From Nesterenkonia salmonea (GTDB lineage Bacteria > Actinomycetota > Actinomycetes > Actinomycetales > Micrococcaceae), in the NCBI RefSeq assembly GCF_005771525.1, contig NZ_VAVZ01000010.1:1-64000 (forward strand): DNA of 64,000 nucleotides. Direction: 5' to 3'. The translations under genes were made by a program, and so were the position numbers. The notes under the pieces are model-generated. The model did no database searches. It was not told the origin of the DNA and saw nothing but the letters and a program-made list of their open reading frames with translations. Shown one piece after another: positions 1 through 7,630 of this stretch; positions within the stretch are counted from its first letter, which is position 1, and each line of letters opens with the position of its first letter.

Positions 1-83
1 GACCCTACATCGGCGTCAGATCAAGGATCCGGGGCCAACGTGTACACACATTCTTGCCTATAACCCCCGACCTCCGCATCAAA

Positions 84-102
84 ATACCCCATGGGGTATA
101 CT
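84..102 (+). promoter_or_regulatory. Palindromic operator overlapping a -10 box, CsoR/CstR/RcnR-family type
   Basis: A perfect 16-bp palindrome, ATACCCCATGGGGTAT (84-99), overlaps a good -10 hexamer TATACT (97-102). C-tract/G-tract palindromes flanked by ATA/TAT are the usual operators of the DUF156 regulators (CsoR, RcnR, CstR, FrmR), which release DNA on binding metal, sulfane sulfur or formaldehyde. Its place on the -10 box about 65 bp before the small Cys-rich gene suggests repression of that gene. The regulator itself is not in the window, so the inducer is unknown. Confidence 0.6.
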
Positions 103-166
103 TGGGTCGTTCAGCGCCACCCACCAAGGGGGCAGCGCTGGTTTTCACGAAGCGAGGGAGAGTGTG

Positions 167-352
167 ATGTGCCGAGCAGTTAATTGCCGTGTATGCGGCA
201 AAACGACGTGGGCCGGATGCGGTCAGCATGTCGCGATGGTCAAGAAGAACGTGCCCGCCGTGCAGTGGTGCAACGGCAAGCACACTCAGGGGCAGATTGA
301 TTCCGCCACAGCAGGCCGAGGAGGGTTCCTGGCGCGTCTGTTCGGCCGCTGA
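167..352 (+). CDS. Small Cys-rich (zinc-ribbon-like) protein of unknown function
   Basis: A 61-aa protein starting MCRAVNCRVCGKTTWAGCG. Cysteines at 2, 7, 10, 18 and 35, with His21 and His39, suggest a small metal-binding fold (CxxC at 7-10). I recognise the MCRAV..C..CGKTTWAGCGQH N-terminus as a small conserved actinobacterial protein with no known function. GAGGGAG lies just upstream; GTG 164 is in frame but ATG 167 is the better start. It stands alone, preceded by a DUF156-type operator, so it may belong to a metal, sulfur or aldehyde response; that is inference. The C-terminal tail (RGGFLARLFGR) is short and basic. Confidence 0.7.
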   Translation: MCRAVNCRVCGKTTWAGCGQHVAMVKKNVPAVQWCNGKHTQGQIDSATAGRGGFLARLFGR

Positions 353-421
353 GCCTCTCGCTCCAAGCAGCCGCACATCATCCCAGGTGACAGATTGCTT
401 GCAGACGTAGATTGGTGGCCC

Positions 422-1573
422 ATGACAGTCGAAAGGGGACGTTGTCACCGGTGTTCCCTATGCGCGGTCGGGCAGATTCCAGGAGCCTCGCCCACTACCA
501 GACTGGCTGACTCCGTATGACGGAACACAGCCTGCTCCGGCCTGCCCCCAACCTGCGGTCTCAGACCTTGATCCTGTCATCGGCAGCCAGACCGGTGGCC
601 TGCCGCAAGACGAAGACTGCCAGAATCTCTCGATTACGATGCCGGTGGGTCGCGGAGAAGCAGAGCCCTTACCCGTCATGGTGTGGATCCATGGCGGCTC
701 CTACGTAGCAGGCGCCGGAGATGCGCCCGACTACAACCCCAGCTCGTTGGTTTCCGAACAGGGGGTGATCGTGGTGTCGGTGACCTACCGTCTTGGTGTT
801 TTGGTATATCTCGGCGGCAATGGGCGTCCTCCAAACCTTGGGTTACTCGACCAGCTGGTGGCATTGAAATGGGTCCGCCGGAATATCGCCGCCTTTGATG
901 GCGATCCCAAGCAGGTGACACTCTTCGGCCAATCAGCCGGCGGGGACGCCGTGGCTCACCTCATGGCGGTACAGGGCGCTCGCGCCCTCTTTCGCCGCGC
1001 CATTATCCAAAGTCCACCACTGGGCATCTCGCGTGGGCGAGATGAGATGGCGAAAGCCATGGTGAGTGCCGCCTCAGTGCTCAGCTCGCGCACACCGATA
1101 GGAGAGCTGCTCGCTGCCCAGGATGCGGCCAAAACAGCGGCCGCCCCCTTTGGGCTGAAAGGCCTCATGCCCTTCGGTAACCAGTACCGAGAGGTGCCAT
1201 TGCCCAAAGAGCAGCACATTGATGCCGCATGGGATGCTGCTGCGCCGCATATCGACATCCTGGTGACGCGCACCGCGCACGAGACCCGGCTTTTCCTGCC
1301 AATCGTCCCCGCCGTCCGTCAGCTGCGTGCCTTGCCGCTGGTCGGAGAACACGCTGCGACCTTCATCAGCTGGATCCTGACAAGGAAGGTCTATACCAAG
1401 AGCATTAAGGCTTTCGCCCAGCGTCACCGAAAAGCCGGAGGTGCCGCGAGTGAGTTCACCTTCCGCTGGGCTGCCCCGGGAAACCCCTACGGAGCTGCTC
1501 ACGCGATCGACGTTCGATTCGGCAGCTATGGGCACGTTTTGCACGCGGTGAGGAACCCTTCGTAGAGGTTTGA
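422..1573 (+). pseudogene. Type-B carboxylesterase remnant with frameshifts and a 3' deletion
   Basis: The main open frame (639-1565) encodes an alpha/beta-hydrolase of the carboxylesterase type-B family: oxyanion motif WIHGGSY, nucleophile GQSAGG, acid ETRLFL and catalytic His in GAAHAID. The same frame is coding-like back to about 432 (GVPYARSGRFQEP, then EDCQNLSI, the family's normal N-terminus) but has no start codon and is closed by TGA at 423. The likely start ATG 422 (M-T-V-E) is in another frame, with the break near the AAAGGGG run at 432-438. At the 3' end the family's terminal W..FARGEP signature is read from 1529 in a third frame (WARFARGEEP, stop 1571-1573), directly after VRF, so roughly 30-50 residues seem deleted. 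Two lesions at opposite ends argue for decay rather than one sequencing error. Confidence 0.65.
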
Positions 1574-1617
1574 CACCGGCCTCTTGTTACTTTTAGTCTC
1601 ATGGGAAGACTAAAAGT
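1570..1617 (+). promoter_or_regulatory. Xylanase promoter with overlapping 11-bp inverted repeat
   Basis: TTGACA (1570-1575) and TTTAGT (1592-1597) are separated by 16 bp and fit a sigma-A promoter. An inverted repeat with perfect 11-bp arms, ACTTTTAGTCT (1589-1599) and AGACTAAAAGT (1607-1617), and a 7-nt centre covers the -10 and presumed start site. That position suits a repressor operator, for instance a sugar-responsive one, for the xylanase gene 55 bp downstream. The AT-rich arms make it a poor terminator, though a weak one for the upstream pseudogene cannot be excluded. Confidence 0.5.
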
Positions 1618-1674
1618 GATTCAGGTCACTGTGGTCTGCGGCGAAAACTGTACTCAGCGAGCAGAGGAGTCATG

Positions 1675-3012
1675 ATGACTGTCCATGTCCGAAGCATATT
1701 TGTGGTCTTGGGGGTGGGTGCGCTGGCGCTCACGGCATGCGCGGAGCAGCCCGAGGAAAACGGCGTCGCGACCAACGGTGAGACCACCGAGAACGGCAAC
1801 GGGGAGGACGCCCCGGAAACAGAGGACGATAATTCCGCCGAGGACGACGCCGCTGCGGGCACTGAGTGCCAATTCGCTCCGGAGCAGGCATCGGAACATG
1901 AACATGACCGTGACAGTCTGGCTTACTGGGCAGAAGAACTGGACCTGAAGGTCGGTAATGTCGCTGCAGGCGGGGGCCACCACGAGGACGAGGACTATCC
2001 CGACCCATTCCCCGACGATGAGGGCTACCGCGAGCATTTGGCGGAAGAGTACAACTCGCTGACTCATGAGAACTACCTCAAATGGGAGTTCGTTCAGCCG
2101 GAGGAGGGGGAGTATGACTTCTCGGCGGCAGATGCAGTAGTTGAGTTCGCTCAGGAGCATGGCATGGATGTCCGAGGACATGCATTGTCATGGCACTCTC
2201 AGAACCCTGAATGGCTGGAGGAGGGCGACTTCTCTGAAGATGAGCTGCGGGAGATTCTCGAAGACCATGTCCGCACCGTTGTCTCCCGGTATGCCGGATG
2301 TATCCAGCAGTGGGACGCCGCAAATGAGATTTTTGACGACGATGAGGACGCATCCATCCGCGATGGAGAGGATGGCAACATTTGGATCCGCGAGCTTGGG
2401 GAAGAGATTCTCGACGATATCTTCCTCTGGGCGCATGAGGAGGATCCGGATGCGCTGCTGTTCTACAACGACTACAACGTTGACGGCGTCAACGCGAAGT
2501 CTGATGCCTACTATGAGCTCATCGAGGAGCAGCTGGACCGTGGAGTTCCAGTCCACGGCTTCGGCAGCCAGACACACCTATCTATGCTGTACGGATTCGA
2601 TGATAGCTACCGCGAAAACTTGGAACGCTTTGCGGATCTGGGGCTCCACACTGCTGTGACTGAGATCGACGTCCGTGGTGAGGTCGATGAGGACGACGTG
2701 ATGAGTCAGGATGACCGAGTCGGGGCTGCCGAGCGGTACGTTTCAGTTCTCGAGGACTGCCTGGCAGTGGATAACTGTGATTCGTTCACCATATGGGGAA
2801 CTCTGGATGAGCACAGCTGGGTTCCCAACACCTTTGAAGGAGAGGGAGACGCCACCCTTCACAAGCGCAGCGATGACGGCGGCTTTGAGCGGAAACCAAC
2901 GTACTGCGCCATCCAGCGGACCCTCGTCGACGCCGCTGACGACGAGGCATCTTTCGATGATGATGAGGCCTTTGACCAGTGCCGTGAAGTACTGGAGGAC
3001 TACGACCTCTGA
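1675..3012 (+). CDS. Secreted GH10 endo-1,4-beta-xylanase, lipoprotein, highly acidic
   Basis: A 445-aa glycoside hydrolase family 10 xylanase that hydrolyses internal beta-1,4 bonds of xylan outside the cell. A signal peptide ends in lipobox LTAC (Cys22), so it should be a membrane-anchored lipoprotein. An acidic Asn/Gly/Glu-rich linker (about 25-65) precedes the barrel. Family landmarks: RGHALSWH, acid/base Glu218 in WDAANE, FYNDYN, nucleophile Glu330 in TEIDVR, and IWGTLDEHSW near the end. By hand count about 120 of 445 residues are Asp/Glu against roughly 24 Lys/Arg, an extreme halophile- or alkaliphile-like composition. ATG 1672 and 1675 are both possible; AGAGGAG is better spaced for 1675. 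It stands alone between a pseudogene and convergent plsC, so it looks like an accessory gene. Confidence 0.92.
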   Translation: MTVHVRSIFVVLGVGALALTACAEQPEENGVATNGETTENGNGEDAPETEDDNSAEDDAAAGTECQFAPEQASEHEHDRDSLAYWAEELDLKVGNVAAGGGHHEDEDYPDPFPDDEGYREHLAEEYNSLTHENYLKWEFVQPEEGEYDFSAADAVVEFAQEHGMDVRGHALSWHSQNPEWLEEGDFSEDELREILEDHVRTVVSRYAGCIQQWDAANEIFDDDEDASIRDGEDGNIWIRELGEEILDDIFLWAHEEDPDALLFYNDYNVDGVNAKSDAYYELIEEQLDRGVPVHGFGSQTHLSMLYGFDDSYRENLERFADLGLHTAVTEIDVRGEVDEDDVMSQDDRVGAAERYVSVLEDCLAVDNCDSFTIWGTLDEHSWVPNTFEGEGDATLHKRSDDGGFERKPTYCAIQRTLVDAADDEASFDDDEAFDQCREVLEDYDL

Positions 3013-3018
3013 GGAGGC

Positions 3019-3717
3019 TCAGGGCTCTCCGGCCTGCTGACCTTTGACGGCTGAGGCGTACACGTCGGCGTACTCCTGGCCGGACAGGCGCATGATCTGA
3101 GACATGATCCTGTCGGTGACCGCCCGTTGGGCGAAACGATCGTCGGCGTTGGCGAAGTACGCGTCGAAACGCAGCGGCTCACCAATAATGAGTCCCACAC
3201 GGTGAATCCTGGGGATGTTGCGCTCAATCGGTTGGACTTTGTCTGTGACGATCAGTGCCATAGGTATCACTGGGACCTGGGCGCGCAGGGCCAGGTGTGC
3301 CACTCCCAGCTTGCCCCTGTACAGCCGCCCGTCGGGGCTGCGAGTGCCCTCCGGATAGATGCCGAGAAGATCCCCATTGCGCAGTGCCTCCTCGCCTGCG
3401 TCCAACGAGTTCTGGCTTGCCGCGCCTCCCGAGCGATCCATCGGGATCTGCCCGGTGATGTCGAAGAACCAACGATTCCACTTTCCAGAGACCCCTTTGC
3501 CCTTCCAATAGTCGTTCTTAGCCAGAAACCTCACCTGGCGAGGAACGATGACGGGGATGAACACTGAGTCGGAGAACGAGAGATGGTTCGACGCGAGAAT
3601 CGCGGCACCTTCAGAGGGGATATTGTCCAGTCCCTTGACCCAGGGGCGGAAAACAGCATTGACTGCCGGTCCGACCAGGAACCTCTTAGCATTTCGATAG
3701 AACAACAAGGACGTCAC
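3019..3717 (-). CDS. PlsC-like 1-acyl-sn-glycerol-3-phosphate acyltransferase
   Basis: A 232-aa membrane-associated acyltransferase that likely transfers an acyl chain to lysophosphatidate or a related lysolipid in phospholipid synthesis. It shows the catalytic NHLSFSD (HX4D) block near residue 44, the glycerophosphate-binding block YPEGTRSPDGRLYRGK near 121, and VPVIPMAL. GTG 3717 follows a GAGAGGAAGAG purine-rich ribosome site. In Mycobacterium an acyltransferase (Rv2182c) lies in the same neighbourhood as fadD15, aroG and pknL, and this window keeps that order. The exact acyl acceptor cannot be read from the sequence. Confidence 0.85.
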   Translation of the reverse strand: MTSLLFYRNAKRFLVGPAVNAVFRPWVKGLDNIPSEGAAILASNHLSFSDSVFIPVIVPRQVRFLAKNDYWKGKGVSGKWNRWFFDITGQIPMDRSGGAASQNSLDAGEEALRNGDLLGIYPEGTRSPDGRLYRGKLGVAHLALRAQVPVIPMALIVTDKVQPIERNIPRIHRVGLIIGEPLRFDAYFANADDRFAQRAVTDRIMSQIMRLSGQEYADVYASAVKGQQAGEP

Positions 3718-3776
3718 AGACAGACTCTTCCTCTCGGACTGGCGGACACCGCTACTACTCTAACGGCGCGAGCCGA

Positions 3777-3782
3777 TAGTCT
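3777..3782 (+). promoter_or_regulatory. Leaderless -10 element for the two-TM protein gene
   Basis: TAGTCT ends 6 nt before ATG 3789, so transcription would begin at or next to the start codon. There is no ribosome-binding site in between. This TANNNT plus 6-8 nt spacing recurs in front of several genes in the window. Confidence 0.5.
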
Positions 3783-3788
3783 TAGTCT

Positions 3789-4154
3789 ATGAGCAACCGA
3801 CGCGAGGACGGATCCCACTACCGGCGCAGAACGGCCAGGCCGCAGCCAGGCCGTCCGGTCCCCAAGAACCTCGGACAACGTGGCCCACGCGACTTCAGTC
3901 CCGCTGAACACGAGGACGACTTCCGTCCGCCCAACCCCAAGAATCCAGTAGCTGGAGCCAAGCCCGGGGTCGTGATCGGTGCTCTGCTGGCCATCGGCGG
4001 CATACTCTGCTTAGTGGTCTTCCCCTTCCTGCCTGTGAACTTCCCCGGGTGGACAACCGCAGCACTCATAGGTGCGATTCTGCTGGGCCTCGTGGTGCTC
4101 TTTCTACAAATGCCCTCCAAGCGGACAGGCACTGATGACGGAGCCCGCGTCTAA
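3789..4154 (+). CDS. Small two-TM membrane protein of unknown function
   Basis: A 121-aa protein not assigned to a named family. The first 60 residues are hydrophilic, rich in Arg and Pro, and likely cytoplasmic. Two hydrophobic segments follow (about 61-82, GVVIGALLAIGGILCLVVFPF, and 88-107, TAALIGAILLGLVVLFLQM), then a short charged tail. It sits divergently from the acyltransferase gene and about 130 bp before the fadD-like gene, in a block of envelope and lipid genes, so a membrane-related role is possible but not shown. A leaderless promoter fits ATG 3789. Confidence 0.7.
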   Translation: MSNRREDGSHYRRRTARPQPGRPVPKNLGQRGPRDFSPAEHEDDFRPPNPKNPVAGAKPGVVIGALLAIGGILCLVVFPFLPVNFPGWTTAALIGAILLGLVVLFLQMPSKRTGTDDGARV

Positions 4155-4232
4155 GAGACCTCTCGCGGCCAAATCCGACGTGTGTTCCGCTTATCCTGGG
4201 CAGTCCATGCTGATAGTGTGAACTGAAGCACA

Positions 4233-4263
4233 TATACTGGGTAGTAAGTACAAGAAACCAGTA
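4233..4263 (+). promoter_or_regulatory. Promoter and inverted repeat upstream of the acyl-CoA ligase gene
   Basis: A good -10 hexamer TATACT (4233-4238) has no convincing -35. TACTGG (4235-4240) and CCAGTA (4258-4263) form a 6-bp inverted repeat with a 17-nt centre, starting within the -10; it could be an operator but the arms are short. GGGAGGAG follows just before GTG 4288. Confidence 0.4.
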
Positions 4264-4287
4264 CATCCCCTGGGAGGAGAAAGACCT

Positions 4288-6117
4288 GTGAAGGAATACG
4301 CAGTGCCAGCCGCCGTGGAGGTCGATTCAGGCCTCAACACAACTGACCTGCTGGAACGGCAGGTCGCAGAGAACCCCAATAACGTCCTCTTCGGCCGTCA
4401 ACTGACGCCGGGGGAGTGGACTGACGTATCGGCTGCCTCCTTCCGCGAGGACGTCGTCGCTCTCGCCAAGGGGCTCATAGCTAAGGGCATCGATACCGGT
4501 GATCGTGTGGCCATTATGGCCGCCACCCGATACGAGTGGACCTTGCTGGACTTTGCGATCTGGTACGCGGGCGGCATCACAGTGCCGATCTATGAAACCT
4601 CCTCGCCCTCCCAAATCGCGTGGATCGTGGAAGACGCCGGGGTCAAGCTAGTTTTCGCAGAAACGGACTCACATGCAAAAGCGGTGGACCGTGCAATCAC
4701 CCAAGAAAAGCTGGACTCGGTAGAGCACCTCTTGACCATCGACAGTGAAGATCTCAATGAGCTGCGCAGCTCAGGTGGCTATATCGCCGACGATGAGGTT
4801 GAATCCCGACGTGCCGCCGCGAACCTGGACGATCTCTCCACCATCATCTACACCTCTGGCACTACGGGGAAGCCCAAGGGATGCGAACTGACTCACGGTA
4901 ACTTCGTGGAGCTGAGCCTCAACGGCACCGCATCGCTGAGCGAAGCAATCAACTCCCGGTCATCGACGGTGCTGTTCATTCCTCTGGCTCACGTCTTCGC
5001 CCGCTTCATCTCCGTGATCTGTGTGGCCGCCGGCGCGAGGGTTGGCCACACTTCCGACATTAAGGACCTGGTGGATGACCTGGGAACCTTCAAGCCCAGC
5101 TTCCTCCTAGCGGTCCCGCGAGTGTTCGAGAAGATCTACAACGCTGCCATGATGAAAGCTGAGGGCGACGGCAAGGGCAAGATCTTCCAGAAGGCAGCCC
5201 AGACCGCCATCGACTACTCCACCGCTGAGCAGGACGGGAAAGCCGGACTCGGACTGAAGCTCAAGCACGCTCTCTTCGACAAGCTTGTTTACTCCAAACT
5301 GCGGGCCCGGATGGGCGGGGAAGTGAAGTTCGCTGTCTCGGGAGGTTCCCCGCTGGGAGCGCGATTGGGACATTTCTTCCACGGCGTTGGTCTGCACGTC
5401 ATGGAAGGGTACGGGCTCACAGAAACGACGGCGCCACTGACTGTGAACACTCCCACCGCCACCAAGATCGGTTCAGTCGGGCAGCCCCTGCCCGGCAGCG
5501 CCGTCAAGATTGCTGACGATGGAGAGATCCTCGGCAAGGGCGTGTGTGTCTTCCGCGGCTACCGCAACCGTCCTGACCTCGCTGACGATACCTTCACCGA
5601 TGATGGCTGGTACCGCACTGGAGACATAGGGTTCCTAGACGACCAGGGATACCTCAGCATCACTGGTCGAAAGAAGGAAATTCTGGTCACCGCGGCCGGG
5701 AAGAACATCGCACCGGCTCAGCTGGAAGACCAAATCAGAGCCGATGCCATTGTGTCCCAAGTTGTGGTGGTCGGCGATGGGAAGCCATTTGTGGCGGCAC
5801 TGATCACACTTGATCCGGAGACGCTGCCCGCATGGCTGCAGCGGCAGGGCATCCCGGAAGACACCCCCATGGGTGATCTGATCAAGAACCAGACGATTAT
5901 TGACCACGTTCAGTCAGTCGTGGACAAGGCCAATGAATCAGTCTCCCGAGCGGAATCGATCCGAACCTTCAGGCTGCTGGAAGAGGATTTCACCATCGAT
6001 TCAGGGCACCTCACACCTTCGATGAAGATTCGCCGTGCCGATGTCATGAAGGATTACTCTGAGGTGGTGGAAGATCTCTACGCCCAGGCTTCGGAGGCTC
6101 GGTCTGAGAAGCCTTGA
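4288..6117 (+). CDS. Long-chain fatty-acid--CoA ligase (FadD15-like)
   Basis: A 609-aa AMP-forming acyl-CoA synthetase that activates long-chain fatty acids with ATP and CoA for lipid synthesis or degradation. The ANL-superfamily P-loop YTSGTTGKPKG lies near residue 189, followed by a EGYGLTET block, GWYRTGDIG with the AMP-ribose Asp, and the hinge/C-terminal GRKKEILVTAAGKNIAP. The length suits the long-chain bacterial class that includes FadD15 (Rv2187). GTG 4288 is preceded by GGGAGGAG about 8 nt away. Downstream of the PlsC-like gene it would supply acyl-CoA; substrate chain length is not visible in the sequence. Confidence 0.9.
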   Translation: MKEYAVPAAVEVDSGLNTTDLLERQVAENPNNVLFGRQLTPGEWTDVSAASFREDVVALAKGLIAKGIDTGDRVAIMAATRYEWTLLDFAIWYAGGITVPIYETSSPSQIAWIVEDAGVKLVFAETDSHAKAVDRAITQEKLDSVEHLLTIDSEDLNELRSSGGYIADDEVESRRAAANLDDLSTIIYTSGTTGKPKGCELTHGNFVELSLNGTASLSEAINSRSSTVLFIPLAHVFARFISVICVAAGARVGHTSDIKDLVDDLGTFKPSFLLAVPRVFEKIYNAAMMKAEGDGKGKIFQKAAQTAIDYSTAEQDGKAGLGLKLKHALFDKLVYSKLRARMGGEVKFAVSGGSPLGARLGHFFHGVGLHVMEGYGLTETTAPLTVNTPTATKIGSVGQPLPGSAVKIADDGEILGKGVCVFRGYRNRPDLADDTFTDDGWYRTGDIGFLDDQGYLSITGRKKEILVTAAGKNIAPAQLEDQIRADAIVSQVVVVGDGKPFVAALITLDPETLPAWLQRQGIPEDTPMGDLIKNQTIIDHVQSVVDKANESVSRAESIRTFRLLEEDFTIDSGHLTPSMKIRRADVMKDYSEVVEDLYAQASEARSEKP

Positions 6118-6192
6118 CAGCTGCGAGGTGACCGCACTCTCATCATGTGGAACGCTTTCAGCGCCCATTAGGTGTGCTGTCGTGAAGACCCT

Positions 6193-6198
6193 TACGCT
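6193..6198 (+). promoter_or_regulatory. Leaderless -10 element for the DAHP synthase gene
   Basis: TACGCT ends 6 nt before GTG 6205, matching the leaderless spacing seen elsewhere in the window and supporting GTG 6205 over ATG 6199 or GTG 6172, none of which has a well-spaced ribosome site. Confidence 0.45.
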
Positions 6199-6204
6199 AT
6201 GGGA

Positions 6205-7611
6205 GTGAATGCCGCACATGAACCCCGCACTGAAACTCCGCTAACCGCCCCAGGTGAGATCGTCCACACAGGTGCCGCCGAGTTCCCAGGGTTGGACTCA
6301 TGGCGAGAGCTTCCGCTGAAGCAGCAGCCCGACTGGAGAGATCACCCCGACTTCAGTTCGGCCTGTGCGGAGCTCTCCTCCAACCCTCCTCTGGTGTTCG
6401 CCGGTGAGGTGGACAAACTCAAGCGCAGACTCGCTCTTGTCGCCAACGGTGAGGCCTTCCTGCTCCAGGGCGGTGACTGCGCTGAGACATTTGAAGATGT
6501 CACGGCGGACAAAATCAGTGCCAAAGTGAAGACCCTCCTGCAGATGGCAGTCGTGTTGACCTATGGCGCCTCGCTCCCCGTGGTCAAGATGGGCCGTATG
6601 GCCGGCCAATACGCGAAACCGCGCAGTTCAGACATGGAGACGCGCGGTGACGTCACGCTCCCAAGCTTCCGTGGCGAGATCGTCAACGGCTTCGACTTCA
6701 CCCCTGAGACGCGAATCCCGGACCCCAAGCGCATGGTCCAGGCGTACCACAAGTCTGCAGCCACGCTGAACCTGATCCGGGCTTTCACTGAGGGCGGTTT
6801 CGCTGATCTGCGGGCCGTCCAGCAGTGGAACAAGGGCTTCATGGAGAACCCCGCCCATGCCAGGTACGAGCAGATCGCCGGAGAAATTGACCGAGCTGTG
6901 AGATTCATGAGTGCCTGCGGGGTGGAATTCGAAAGCCTCAAGCGCACCGAGTTCTACGCCGCTCATGAGGCACTGCTCCTTGACTATGAGCGCGCACTGA
7001 CCAGGATCGACTCCCGCACTGGTCAGCCGTACGTCACCTCAGGTCACTTCGTCTGGATCGGGGAACGCACCCGTGACCTGGACGGCGCCCACGTCGACTA
7101 CCTCTCCAGGGTGCGCAACCCGCTGGGCGTGAAGCTCGGCCCCTCCACCACACCAAGCACAGTGTTGGAGCTCATCGAAAAGCTCGACCCAGAGCGCGAA
7201 CCGGGACGCCTGACCTTCATCGTGCGCATGGGGACAGCAAACGTGCGCGAAAAGCTGCCCGCGCTGGTGGAGGCTGTCCGTGATTCCGGCGCCAAGGTCG
7301 TGTGGGTCACGGATCCCATGCATGGCAACACCATCACCGCCAAGAACGGCTACAAGACGCGCCGCTTCGACGATGTGATGGACGAGGTCAGGGGATTCTT
7401 CGAGGTCCACCAAGCCGCGGGCACCTACCCCGGAGGCCTGCATGTGGAGATGACCGGGGACGACGTGGCAGAGTGCCTCGGTGGCTCAGACGTCATTGAC
7501 GAGTCCGCGTTCGACACCCGGTACGAATCCCTCGTTGACCCACGTCTGAACCACAAGCAGTCACTGGAGCTGGCCTTCCTCGTCGCTGAGCAGCTGACTC
7601 GAGTCACCTGA
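6205..7611 (+). CDS. aroG: Class II 3-deoxy-7-phosphoheptulonate (DAHP) synthase
   Basis: First enzyme of the shikimate pathway: condenses phosphoenolpyruvate and erythrose-4-phosphate to DAHP, the entry to Trp, Tyr and Phe. The 468-aa protein is the plant-like class II type used by actinobacteria: LLQGGDCAETF near residue 90, a KMGRMAGQYAKPRS block, GHFVWIGERTR, and TDPMHGNT near the metal/PEP site. GTG 6205 is chosen because TACGCT sits 6 nt upstream (leaderless); ATG 6199 would add two residues. It is convergent with the PknL-like kinase, the same pairing as aroG/pknL in Mycobacterium. It feeds the trp genes found about 42 kb away in this window. Confidence 0.95.
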   Translation: MNAAHEPRTETPLTAPGEIVHTGAAEFPGLDSWRELPLKQQPDWRDHPDFSSACAELSSNPPLVFAGEVDKLKRRLALVANGEAFLLQGGDCAETFEDVTADKISAKVKTLLQMAVVLTYGASLPVVKMGRMAGQYAKPRSSDMETRGDVTLPSFRGEIVNGFDFTPETRIPDPKRMVQAYHKSAATLNLIRAFTEGGFADLRAVQQWNKGFMENPAHARYEQIAGEIDRAVRFMSACGVEFESLKRTEFYAAHEALLLDYERALTRIDSRTGQPYVTSGHFVWIGERTRDLDGAHVDYLSRVRNPLGVKLGPSTTPSTVLELIEKLDPEREPGRLTFIVRMGTANVREKLPALVEAVRDSGAKVVWVTDPMHGNTITAKNGYKTRRFDDVMDEVRGFFEVHQAAGTYPGGLHVEMTGDDVAECLGGSDVIDESAFDTRYESLVDPRLNHKQSLELAFLVAEQLTRVT

Positions 7612-7614
7612 GTC

Positions 7615-7630
7615 GGCGGCTCTAGCCGCC
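7615..7630. terminator. Short GC hairpin at the aroG/pknL convergent ends
   Basis: GGCGGC-TCTA-GCCGCC forms a 6-bp GC stem with a 4-nt loop in the 10-bp gap between the two stop codons, including the kinase stop. There is no T-tract on either strand. It may act as a shared bidirectional transcription end. Confidence 0.35.

Noticed and set aside
5-448. Antisense 147-aa open frame over the small Cys-rich gene
   Set aside because: It crosses the operator and promoter region, and the plus-strand gene matches a conserved family.
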